The notes under the pieces are model-generated. The model did no database searches and had not been told where the DNA came from. It saw nothing but the letters and a program-made list of their open reading frames with translations. Shown one piece after another: positions 44,972-52,764 of a DNA stretch of 64,000 bases. Each line of letters begins with the position of its first letter. Within the stretch, counting starts at the first letter, position 1. The stretch is from positions 1,313,001-1,377,000 of the forward strand of contig NZ_CP020921.1 of NCBI RefSeq assembly GCF_003057965.1, read 5' to 3'. This DNA is from Thermodesulfobium acidiphilum. GTDB lineage: Bacteria > Thermodesulfobiota > Thermodesulfobiia > Thermodesulfobiales > Thermodesulfobiaceae. A program made the translations under genes and the position numbers.

Positions 44972-45931
44972 TTAGAAAGAATCTACTGTATTTAACACGC
45001 TTCCATAAAGAGACGAATCGTCGCCAAGGGAGCTTTTTACTATCTTTATCTTATTTATTGGAGCCATTTTTACATGAGTCGCTGCAAAATTTCTAATTTC
45101 TTCAATGATATAGTCTTGATTTGTAAGGCCTCCGCCCAAAACTACGCATTCAGGGGAGAGCACTGTGATGACGTTACTGATTCCAATGCCCATATATGTA
45201 ATAGCTTTATTTAGGATTTTCCAGGAAATGTCGTCGCCCTGGCTAGACGCCAAGAAAACATCACTTGCATTTATTGTTCCATTTTTCTTATAAATTTCAT
45301 AAAGAATACCAGATTTTCTAACTAAAGCTTTCGAAATAGCATCTCTTGAAATAGCATAGCCTGAAGAAACTGCCTCCAGGCAACCTTTACTCCCACATCT
45401 ACATTTTGGACCATTTGGTAGAACTATCTGGTGTCCAAATTCTCCTGCACTATCCATAAATCCTCTGTAAATCTTGCCATTTATAATAATTCCTCCGCCT
45501 ATTCCAGTAGACAGAGTAAAGTAAACCATATTCTTATATCCTTTGCCAGAACCAATTTTGTATTCTGCAAATGCCGCAGCATTTGCATCGTTTTCAAGAC
45601 TTACATAAGTATCAAATTTATTTTTAAAAAATTCGCTAACTCTTACCTCACCCCAACCAGGTAGATTAGGCGGGTTTTTTACTATGCCCAGTTTTGTGTC
45701 GCATGGACCAGGAGCTGATATGCCAATTGCAAATTCTGAATTTGGTTTTTTTAAACCTAAGATTTTCTTCGCAATCTCTTCTAATAAAAACTCAGGACTT
45801 TTTTTATAACGAATAGTTTCTATAACTTCCTTTTCTTCTAATTTACAATCTTTCGAAAAGCGCCCCACCCTTGTTCTTGTGCCGCCAATATCAATGCCTA
45901 TATAATAGTCAAATTGTGCTATATCTGCCAT
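44972..45931 (-). CDS. ROK-family sugar kinase (glucokinase-like)
   Basis: A sugar kinase of the ROK family, about 319 residues from the chosen ATG 45931 (MADIAQFDYYIGIDIGGTRT). The frame is open to 46009, but the extra N-terminal residues precede the first strand and no start has a clear Shine-Dalgarno. Family marks: phosphate loop IGIDIGGTRTRVG, LENDANAAAFAEYKIGSG, the catalytic region STGIGGGI, and the zinc motif CRCGSKGCLEAVSSG. It probably phosphorylates glucose or a related sugar. Confidence 0.9.
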   Translation of the reverse strand: MADIAQFDYYIGIDIGGTRTRVGRFSKDCKLEEKEVIETIRYKKSPEFLLEEIAKKILGLKKPNSEFAIGISAPGPCDTKLGIVKNPPNLPGWGEVRVSEFFKNKFDTYVSLENDANAAAFAEYKIGSGKGYKNMVYFTLSTGIGGGIIINGKIYRGFMDSAGEFGHQIVLPNGPKCRCGSKGCLEAVSSGYAISRDAISKALVRKSGILYEIYKKNGTINASDVFLASSQGDDISWKILNKAITYMGIGISNVITVLSPECVVLGGGLTNQDYIIEEIRNFAATHVKMAPINKIKIVKSSLGDDSSLYGSVLNTVDSF

Positions 45932-46061
45932 AGCAGTATTGTATATCATTTTTATTGTTTTGTAAAAATTAAGTATATTAAAAAATAAATTGCAAGTATT
46001 ACAAAACATATAGTAAATTAATATTTAAGACTAAAATTACCTTCAAAAGGGGTGACAGGTT

Positions 46062-46412
46062 ATGATAAATTTTTACAAATTTGGATATATAGAAATAGAT
46101 GGCAAAGAATATACAAAAGATTTAATATTTACCAAGGATGAAATACTCGTTTATCCGTGGTGGAGGAAAGAAGGACATATTTTTTCTCTTGGTGACATTG
46201 AAAGCATATTAAAAAAAATTGAAAATGTTACACATATAATATGTGGGACAGGCGCATACGGTATAGTAAGGGTTGAAGATAACTTTATCAAATATTTTAA
46301 AGAAGCTAAAAAAGAGATTTTGATATATGATACGAAAAAAGCCGCCGATATTTTTAATAGTCTTGTAAGTAATGGGATGGCGCCTCTAGCACTCTTTCAC
46401 CTTACGTGCTAA
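46062..46412 (+). CDS. Mth938-like domain protein
   Basis: A 116-residue protein of the Mth938/DUF498 fold, whose molecular function is not settled. The pattern is FGYIEIDGKEYTKDLIF, YPWWRKEGHIFSLGDIE, then ICGTGAYGIVRV and NGMAPLALFHLTC, which match the family ends. A good GGGGTGACAGG precedes the ATG. It lies alone between the divergent ROK kinase and the pilin cluster. Confidence 0.85.
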   Translation: MINFYKFGYIEIDGKEYTKDLIFTKDEILVYPWWRKEGHIFSLGDIESILKKIENVTHIICGTGAYGIVRVEDNFIKYFKEAKKEILIYDTKKAADIFNSLVSNGMAPLALFHLTC

Positions 46413-46481
46413 ATAAATTGATTATTTGAATTTTTTGGTATATCATTAATATAAATAAGCCAGAAATTAAGGGAGAAAATA

Positions 46482-46850
46482 GTGAATAAAAGAGGAGTAA
46501 CTCTAATAGAGCTCTTAATAGCTTCTTTTTTTTTGCTCTTTGCTCTCATTGTTCTTGCGTGGGGCCTGTCGTCATCTCTAAAGGCATCTACAAACAACTA
46601 TATCTTAAACCAGGCTAATATACTTGCTGATTCCCAGATGGAAAGTTTGAGAGCCCTTAGTTTAGGCAGCTCTGTAAATATCCAAAATTCTAATTATTGC
46701 GTTAACAATAGCAGTATATGCTTTAAATTGAGCGCTGTGCGCTCAAAGGATCCAAACTCTAATTGTGACTTACTAAGCGTCACAGTCAGCGATACAGCGA
46801 CTCCTGCGAGATTTCAAAATATCAATTTACAGTCTGAGGCATGCCAATGA
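46482..46850 (+). CDS. PilV-like minor pilin, cassette 1
   Basis: A 122-residue type IV pilin-like protein. The prepilin peptidase site is MNKRG/VTLIELLIASFF, with the conserved Glu five residues after cleavage, then a hydrophobic helix. The soluble part contains cysteines (NYCVNNSSICF, NCDLL, EACQ) that may form disulfides. It starts with GTG after GGGAG. It begins the first of two tandem pilin cassettes, overlapping the next gene by ten bases. Confidence 0.88.
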   Translation: MNKRGVTLIELLIASFFLLFALIVLAWGLSSSLKASTNNYILNQANILADSQMESLRALSLGSSVNIQNSNYCVNNSSICFKLSAVRSKDPNSNCDLLSVTVSDTATPARFQNINLQSEACQ

Positions 46851-47440
46851 ATAACAAGAGAGGTTTTACTCTTACCGAACTCTTGGTGGTTATAGTAATA
46901 GCATCAATGATCGCTATTGCTGTAATATATGTTCTTTCAAGCGGCGGCAAATCATTCGTTAAAAATCAGGAGATAGATAACATATCTATCAGTGTCCCAA
47001 ATATTCTTTATAGCATGTCAAGGGAGATTAGAGAGGCTGGGTATATAAATCTTCAGATAAGCCCTGGCACTACCGTAAATGCAAACATAGTCTGTGTTCA
47101 GGGCAGCTCTGGTTATATATCGTTTAACCTGGATGTTCCTACTTCGCAAAATCCCGATGGGACTGGCGCATATAGTGTAGTGAAATATCAATTGCAAAAT
47201 GGAAACCTGTCAAGATGTGTGAATAACACAACCTGTTCAGTTCTCAATCCTCCAAATGTGGTCTTTACGGCATTCTCTCCTGTATTGGGTTCGGTAAATT
47301 CAAGCGCTAATTTTGTCCCAAATCAGGTGGATCCCTTTGGGAACTATAACGTGGTCCAGATTGTTATAACTGCAAGATTAAAATCGAGCAATAATTCTTA
47401 TACCTTTACAAAGGAGGTGAAATTAAGAAATGTTCAGTAA
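46841..47440 (+). CDS. PilW-like minor pilin, cassette 1
   Basis: A 199-residue prepilin-like protein with cleavage site NNKRG/FTLTELLVVIVIASM. The segment SMSREIREAGYINL is typical of PilW-type minor pilins. Cysteines in NIVCVQGS and RCVNNTTCSV may form disulfides. It overlaps both neighbours. Cassette 2 has the same order of gene types with larger proteins. Confidence 0.86.
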   Translation: MPMNNKRGFTLTELLVVIVIASMIAIAVIYVLSSGGKSFVKNQEIDNISISVPNILYSMSREIREAGYINLQISPGTTVNANIVCVQGSSGYISFNLDVPTSQNPDGTGAYSVVKYQLQNGNLSRCVNNTTCSVLNPPNVVFTAFSPVLGSVNSSANFVPNQVDPFGNYNVVQIVITARLKSSNNSYTFTKEVKLRNVQ

Positions 47441-48794
47441 AAAAATTCTTGACAAGAGCGGATTCGCTTTGCCAATTGCTATTGGTGCTTTAATATTTTT
47501 TGTAATAGTAATTGGAGTATGGGCAGTTTTGAATCTATCATTATTTAAAACTTCCTCTGCCCAAACAGGTTCTGTTCAAGCTTTGGCTGCGTGTGAAGAG
47601 GGAATATCTTATGCGACGGCGAAAAATTTGCCTTATGGCAGCTCACAGTATACTTCGCAAGAAGGGCTAAACGTAAATATTGTGGTAAAACAGCCAGCTA
47701 CAATTTCAGGTTATATTACGAAAATTATAACTGCTTCAGTAGACACACCGCAAAAGAGATCTGTAACGGTTTATCTTGGAAATGTAATTCCTGGGGCAGT
47801 CATAGCAAATGGTGACATAAATATGAACAGTAACTCTGCTATTACCACAAATAACCCAAATATACCAGGCGCTCTGCTCAGCGGGGCTTTATCGAAAGAT
47901 TCGAACTCATCTGTTATAGGTCCCCCTCAGCATCTTTCTGATTTTACGCCTTACAAAAACGCTATTCATCAAGTAGTTAGCAGCATGACGCCAAGCATTC
48001 CTGCTAAGCCCACAGACTATACTATGCTTTCAAATCCGACTTGCGGTCAAACATTGACTGGAAATTATATCTTGACGGATGGCAGCCTTAACAATAACTG
48101 CAACCTAACTATAAATGGTAATCTCGTTATAAACTCTTCAAATTTTTTAATCAATACAAATAGTTCTCTTACTGTAAATGGAAACATGTGGTCAAATACA
48201 GTCAAACTAAATTCAAATGCCAACTTAACAGTTAACAAAAGCTTATACGCAAATGGTAGCGTAACAGATAATTCTAATTCACAGATCAACATAGGTGGCA
48301 ATATTATTTTGACAGGTAGCAATTCAAATCTCATCTTAAACAGCAATTCTGATACAATTTCAGGAAACATCATCACAATTGGAAACTATACCTCAGTAAT
48401 ATTTGACAGTAATTCTACAGTTGGCGGTAATATAATAATTTATGATGGAAATTTAACTTTCAACTCTAACGTACAGGGTTTAACTAACAGTTTAATTTAT
48501 GTTGGTGATAGTTCTGGTTCTTCTTCCTCAGGGAATCTGACTATTAACAGTAACAATACTATAAATGGACTTGTATACGCCTCAGGCTCTGCCCAAATAG
48601 GAGAAACAACTGTCCAGATGAATTCTAATTCTAATATAAACGGTGCCTTGCTGGTAGAGAGCGGAAACTTACAAGTAAATGCTGGCAGTGAAATAGTGTA
48701 TAATCCTGCTAATTTCAGTAATATAACCAATCTTTTGTCAAGCTATTTAAGCTCACCTATTATTACTGGTTCATGGCATGAACCTCTTATATAA
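47430..48794 (+). CDS. PilX-like pilus protein with Asn/Ser-rich beta-solenoid repeats, cassette 1
   Basis: A 454-residue protein. Residues 1-40 look like a PilX-type N-terminus (LDKSG/FALPIAIGALIF), without the Glu at position 5. From about residue 128 to 440 it is rich in Asn and Ser with repeats of about 15-20 residues, such as LTINGNLVINSSN, LTVNGNMWSNT, INIGGNIILTG and LTINSNNTINGLV. This alternation of N-rich turns and short beta strands is typical of a right-handed beta-solenoid (bactofilin-like or polymer adhesin-like). It probably sits on the pilus as a tip or adhesin component; this is inferred. Confidence 0.8.
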   Translation: MFSKKILDKSGFALPIAIGALIFFVIVIGVWAVLNLSLFKTSSAQTGSVQALAACEEGISYATAKNLPYGSSQYTSQEGLNVNIVVKQPATISGYITKIITASVDTPQKRSVTVYLGNVIPGAVIANGDINMNSNSAITTNNPNIPGALLSGALSKDSNSSVIGPPQHLSDFTPYKNAIHQVVSSMTPSIPAKPTDYTMLSNPTCGQTLTGNYILTDGSLNNNCNLTINGNLVINSSNFLINTNSSLTVNGNMWSNTVKLNSNANLTVNKSLYANGSVTDNSNSQINIGGNIILTGSNSNLILNSNSDTISGNIITIGNYTSVIFDSNSTVGGNIIIYDGNLTFNSNVQGLTNSLIYVGDSSGSSSSGNLTINSNNTINGLVYASGSAQIGETTVQMNSNSNINGALLVESGNLQVNAGSEIVYNPANFSNITNLLSSYLSSPIITGSWHEPLI

Positions 48795-48870
48795 CATTAA
48801 GCTTCTTTTTTGTATTATAATCTATAGTTATGTGTAGTTATGACTACAGGCAACCTTTAAGGGGTTTGTA

Positions 48871-49326
48871 ATGCTTCGCGCTATAAGAAAGAATAAAAGG
48901 GGTTTTACTCTAATAGAGCTGATGGTGGCGGCTGTTCTTCTCACCTTTGGCCTTATGACACTTGCTATGTCTTTGTTTGGATCTATAAGAGCTCAAGAGG
49001 CAGCGGCTCAGCAAACAAATGCTCAAGGGTTGGTAAACCAAAGGTTAGCTCAGCTATCAGCTATGGCAAATCTTCAAAATAGCTCCGATGTGGCCGTTGG
49101 TTGGAATGCCCTCCTCGCTCAAAATGGAGTGACAGAAATAGTAAAGATAAATCATTCCCTTAATGGAAAAAGAACCACTACTGTTTCGGATAATAATCCT
49201 GGCACACAGTATGAATATGCTGCTGTAATTGTTAGCGTTAGCTGGAATTGCGGCAAACCTGGAGGGGCGCTTTGCCAGGTAGAAGGATTTGAACGTATAG
49301 ACAAGCCTCAGGGAGTCTTACCATGA
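48871..49326 (+). CDS. PilV-like minor pilin, cassette 2
   Basis: A 151-residue pilin-like protein with cleavage site KNKRG/FTLIELMVAAVLL and the conserved Glu. The soluble domain includes QGLVNQRLAQLSAMAN and cysteines in WNCGKPGGALCQV. It begins the second cassette, 76 bases after the first ends. A TATAAT-like -10 lies near 48818, so the second cassette may have its own promoter. The stop overlaps the next start by four bases. Confidence 0.88.
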   Translation: MLRAIRKNKRGFTLIELMVAAVLLTFGLMTLAMSLFGSIRAQEAAAQQTNAQGLVNQRLAQLSAMANLQNSSDVAVGWNALLAQNGVTEIVKINHSLNGKRTTTVSDNNPGTQYEYAAVIVSVSWNCGKPGGALCQVEGFERIDKPQGVLP

Positions 49327-50108
49327 AAGATAAATCTGGTTTTACTCTTATTGAGCTAATGGTAACACTGATTATACTTGTGATAATCACAGCAGGAGTT
49401 ACAGTGCTTCTTATCAACGCAAACAACACGCTTATCTCATCCCAAAACAGAAACATTACAAGCTCTGCTATCTCTACAGTTCAAATTCTTATGTCAAAAG
49501 ACCTTACTCTGGCTGGCAGGGGTGTAAATCTGGACGTTGGTCAAAGTATAGCAAATGCCACTACGTTTGTTCCCGTACAGACTACTGGTGGGATAATCAG
49601 ATTTAAGACTGCATGCGTTTATTATGATAGCTCAAATCCTTATAATACTTCTTATAAGATTGGAACAGATCCAAATAACCCTGTGTATGACGTTTCCTGT
49701 ACTGCAAGCGATCTGACGCCGAGGAAAGAGATAGAATATAGTTTAGAAAACAATCCGGATGGCTCAAAAAGCCTTCACAGAATCGTGACCTTTTATCGAC
49801 AAGACTGGACTATAGTGGTGGGTAATCCAATAGACAATACAGTGACACCGAAAAATGTAAACGTAATAAGTGTTGTCCCTACCTGCTATAACTATTGTAG
49901 CGATTCAACCTGCTCATCTATAGTAGATCCTCCACACACGGTTTCTTGCTCTATAAATAATACCAACCCAGTGGATCTGAGTAAAAACGTGCAAAGCATT
50001 CAAATTTCTATTACTCTGGAAGCCAACACCGGAGTCAGCCCTTCATTAAGAGGGAGTCAAACAGGGACATTTCAGGTTACTCCAATCTTTCTTGTAAGGG
50101 GGAATTAG
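49323..50108 (+). CDS. PilW-like minor pilin, cassette 2
   Basis: A 261-residue pilin-like protein with prepilin site KDKSG/FTLIELMVTLIIL. MSKDLTLAGRGVNL follows the pilin helix as in PilW-type proteins. Later cysteines (TACVYYD, DVSCTAS, TCYNYCSDSTCS) could form several disulfides. It is larger than its counterpart in cassette 1. The GTG of the next gene lies two bases after its stop. Confidence 0.86.
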   Translation: MKDKSGFTLIELMVTLIILVIITAGVTVLLINANNTLISSQNRNITSSAISTVQILMSKDLTLAGRGVNLDVGQSIANATTFVPVQTTGGIIRFKTACVYYDSSNPYNTSYKIGTDPNNPVYDVSCTASDLTPRKEIEYSLENNPDGSKSLHRIVTFYRQDWTIVVGNPIDNTVTPKNVNVISVVPTCYNYCSDSTCSSIVDPPHTVSCSINNTNPVDLSKNVQSIQISITLEANTGVSPSLRGSQTGTFQVTPIFLVRGN

Positions 50109-50110
50109 AT

Positions 50111-52234
50111 GTGAACAAAAATGGTTCTGCACTGATAATTGTCTTAATAATTATGACTTTGATATTAACTATTTCGGTGGCCATAGCAGCTCTAGGCATA
50201 AACCCAATTAAATTTGCAGCGCAAAATGCTCTATACGATCAGTCAGTTTATGCTGCACAGGATTTTTCGAGTAAATATATAAACGCTATAAAGCAGCAAT
50301 TCGTAGCAAACCAAGGAATACCTCCAGATCCAAATAGTTTAGGAATCCCTACCAGCCAGCAATACAATACAAAGGGTACAGGAAATCCCAATATAGAGGT
50401 GGACTTAGCAAGCGCTGATTATGCATTTTACCCCGATCCAGCTAACTGGACAGATTGTCACTACGATCTTTCCTTTATAACAAAGGATCTAATCAGTGGG
50501 AAAAATGTATTGCAATATAACGTACACTTTGACATAAACAACTCTCCCCCAAATGCAGCACTTCTTACTAATAAGGATTATCATTCAGGTGGAACTCAGG
50601 GCGGTAACTGGTGGCTGGGCGGCTTTAGCAGGGTGGTGGGACCATATTATACAAACGATGATATAGGCATCGCCTATTGGCAAAACGCAAACGCTAATGC
50701 GAAACCTCCTACTGCACCGATGTTTGACGCTCTAAATAGATTCGTGCCCACTGCTCCAGCGCTTCCCGATCTGAGAGTGGGCGGACAAATTATATGGTAT
50801 GGTAGCCAACCTGGTAGCTCTTCAGACTGGGAAAAGATTGCCTATCAGGGGAGCGCGGGCGTTAAAACAAATTACCCAAAATATTCTTTCGCTCAAAATG
50901 TCCTGAAGAGGGGAATCAACCTTTTACCAGCAGAGGCTAAAGGGAACAGCACGCTAGCAGGAAGTAACAATAGCTTTGTAGCCTTTAATAGTGGATTTAG
51001 CTCAATTGTAGGAGGCAACTATTATTCCCTATATATAAATCCAAGTACAATAAACAACAATTATTCCGTGGATAAATTCGAGTTCTCTTCTATGAGGATG
51101 AACTTTCAGGTTAATGGAAGACCAAAATATGCATCAACCTATCGAATTACCCTTTCGTCAAACTCAGGTGCGCAGTATAGGATATGGCTTATAGACATAC
51201 CAAGAGATAGTGGTTCTACTGCTACTGATACTGAGCTATCCACGAAGATATTCTATGTTCAGAAATATAACAGTAAACTTGGCAAGTGGCTATATACGAA
51301 TGATCCCCCATTTGCATCCTGTCCCGCTGTTATAAATAGTGACAGGTGTAATCCTTATATAGTTACCGATCACACAGATTTTAATCTAATATACATAAAT
51401 GGTCACGTTCAAGAAATGCAAACAAGCACTCTGCCATCAAGCGACTACAATTCTCTAAGTGACCTGTACAACGCACTTACGCTTTCAGGACACGGGACTT
51501 CCTCAAGTGGCAATCTGGCAGATCTTGTAGCTGGTAAAGCTCCTGCTAACCCTCAAGATCCCAACAATCCCTGGCAATACTACGTATCTGGGAGGCTTAC
51601 TGTGGCAGCAGCGGGCGATATTGTAATTGGAGACGGTGGGACCAATTATCTTAATTATAGTCTTACATATCCTGAGAGGCTCGTTAACCCTGACGGGAGC
51701 TTCACGTCGTATTCTGGGACAGATGATTCCAGATTTCTACTGGGTCTTGTGGCAAGAAATATATTCTTAAATGTAAAATCTAATGCCAGTAAACCTCCTT
51801 CCAAACCAGACTATGCTAATGATGGGACGAACGTTTCTGATAACCAAACTTACTCATTTGATGGACAGATCCTTACCTTTGGGACGCAAACGGGAAACAA
51901 TGACAATACTATTCAGACAGGGGTATTTGATAATTATCACTATTATAGCAATGTGGCAAGTGGCAATCCTGCAAGCACCTCAAACTATCCATACTTCTCA
52001 GTGGGTTATGGCAGCGATAATTTGCTCGGATATGCCCTTACAAGAGGTATGTTAGTTGAGAACTGGCACGGGGTATGGGGCTTCTTCAATGGTAGCGCTC
52101 TGACAAATGGCTATCAAGATGAATATGTGTACGATAACCGCTTAAGATACTTTGTCACCCCATGGTTTCCGCTGCCAAAAAGCCCAAATATGTCGGCAAA
52201 CTATAGCATGACGGTAGAGATAATAAAACTATGA
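50111..52234 (+). CDS. Large PilX-like pilus protein, cassette 2
   Basis: A 707-residue protein that starts with GTG. The N-terminus MNKNGSALIIVLIIMTLIL fits a PilX-type or pseudopilin-like anchor, though no Glu follows the cleavage glycine. The long rest, with QNALYDQSVYAAQDFSSKYI and a DUF-type pilus-adhesin look (GGTQGGNWWLGGFSR, LVAGKAPANPQDPNNPW), has no repeats like those of the cassette 1 protein. It may be an adhesin or assembly-associated subunit. Function is not established. Confidence 0.78.
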   Translation: MNKNGSALIIVLIIMTLILTISVAIAALGINPIKFAAQNALYDQSVYAAQDFSSKYINAIKQQFVANQGIPPDPNSLGIPTSQQYNTKGTGNPNIEVDLASADYAFYPDPANWTDCHYDLSFITKDLISGKNVLQYNVHFDINNSPPNAALLTNKDYHSGGTQGGNWWLGGFSRVVGPYYTNDDIGIAYWQNANANAKPPTAPMFDALNRFVPTAPALPDLRVGGQIIWYGSQPGSSSDWEKIAYQGSAGVKTNYPKYSFAQNVLKRGINLLPAEAKGNSTLAGSNNSFVAFNSGFSSIVGGNYYSLYINPSTINNNYSVDKFEFSSMRMNFQVNGRPKYASTYRITLSSNSGAQYRIWLIDIPRDSGSTATDTELSTKIFYVQKYNSKLGKWLYTNDPPFASCPAVINSDRCNPYIVTDHTDFNLIYINGHVQEMQTSTLPSSDYNSLSDLYNALTLSGHGTSSSGNLADLVAGKAPANPQDPNNPWQYYVSGRLTVAAAGDIVIGDGGTNYLNYSLTYPERLVNPDGSFTSYSGTDDSRFLLGLVARNIFLNVKSNASKPPSKPDYANDGTNVSDNQTYSFDGQILTFGTQTGNNDNTIQTGVFDNYHYYSNVASGNPASTSNYPYFSVGYGSDNLLGYALTRGMLVENWHGVWGFFNGSALTNGYQDEYVYDNRLRYFVTPWFPLPKSPNMSANYSMTVEIIKL

Positions 52235-52587
52235 AATATTTACTTTTTTCCCTAATCTTCTTATTTGTATTTTCTGGCTTGTCTCATGCTCTTATGTGGA
52301 GTCCAGACGATCCAAATAGACCGAAGGTTATGCCAGAAAGCAGCGCTATGAGCAGCGAGAGTTCAAGTAAAGACCAGGAAATGACTAAAAATAACGATAT
52401 GAATAATCAAGAAAGCACACAGCGCTACCAGAATAAAAATGTCCAAATTGCCAATAAAAATATGAATGTAACGAATCAAAATTACGAAGAAACAACCCCT
52501 GTAGTTTTTTATTTACAGATGTTCGCAATACTTATAGGAGTTATTTTTAGCCTATTTTTATTTTTTAAGATTTTGCGCTCAAGATAG
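52231..52587 (+). CDS. Small membrane protein at the end of the pilin cluster
   Basis: I do not recognise this 118-residue protein. It has an N-terminal signal peptide (YLLFSLIFLFVFSGLSHA), a middle part full of Ser, Asn, Gln and Met, and a C-terminal membrane helix (FYLQMFAILIGVIFSLFLFF) followed by KILRSR. This is the arrangement of a periplasmic linker held by a C-terminal anchor. The start overlaps the pilus gene by four bases, so it is part of the same transcript and may support pilus assembly or anchoring. Confidence 0.65.
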   Translation: MKYLLFSLIFLFVFSGLSHALMWSPDDPNRPKVMPESSAMSSESSSKDQEMTKNNDMNNQESTQRYQNKNVQIANKNMNVTNQNYEETTPVVFYLQMFAILIGVIFSLFLFFKILRSR

Positions 52588-52620
52588 AAATTTTCTAATT
52601 TTCTTGACATTAGAAAATTT
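52588..52620 (+). promoter_or_regulatory. Inverted repeat overlapping the -35 of the TonB receptor promoter
   Basis: AAATTTTCTAAT (52588-52599) and ATTAGAAAATTT (52609-52620) form a perfect 12-base inverted repeat with a nine-base spacer that contains most of TTGACA. A third half-site, ATTAGAAAAT, lies at 52651-52660. The repeat with its T-run may also work as a weak terminator for the pilin transcript. It may equally be an operator for the downstream receptor. Confidence 0.55.
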
Positions 52621-52633
52621 TTTGATATATTAA
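52604..52633 (+). promoter_or_regulatory. Candidate promoter of the TonB receptor
   Basis: A consensus -35, TTGACA (52604-52609), is followed at 16-18 bases by TATATTAA, giving possible -10 hexamers TATATT or TATTAA around 52626-52633. It would yield a leader of about 70 bases ahead of hairpin copy B. Confidence 0.6.
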
Positions 52634-52707
52634 AATAAAATTAAAATTCTATTAGAAAATGTCCTAAATGAATTAGGGCGCTTTTAAATTTATTAAATTT
52701 AGCATTA

Positions 52708-52738
52708 AAGCCATGAAGGCTTTTTGTCTTCATGGCTT
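52708..52738 (+). promoter_or_regulatory. Repeated leader hairpin, copy B, before the TonB receptor
   Basis: AAGCCATGAAG and CTTCATGGCTT form a perfect 11-pair stem with a nine-base loop (GCTTTTTGT). ATTTTTTT follows, then AAGGGAGG. It has the shape of an intrinsic terminator placed just before the Shine-Dalgarno. The inner hairpin seen in copies A and C is not present. Confidence 0.8.
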
Positions 52739-52764
52739 ATTTTTTTAAGGGAGGTAGAGGATAT

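Noticed and set aside
47820-48740. DNA-level tandem repeat in the N-rich pilus gene as a phase-variable tract
   Set aside because: The repeats are protein-level and imperfect; no short-unit DNA tract that would slip in replication is seen.
52712-52747. Leader peptides starting at the ATGAAGG of the hairpins (MKA.., MKV..)
   Set aside because: The three frames begin alike only because the DNA arm is conserved. None has an upstream Shine-Dalgarno, and lengths and later residues differ. Pairing explains the conservation better.
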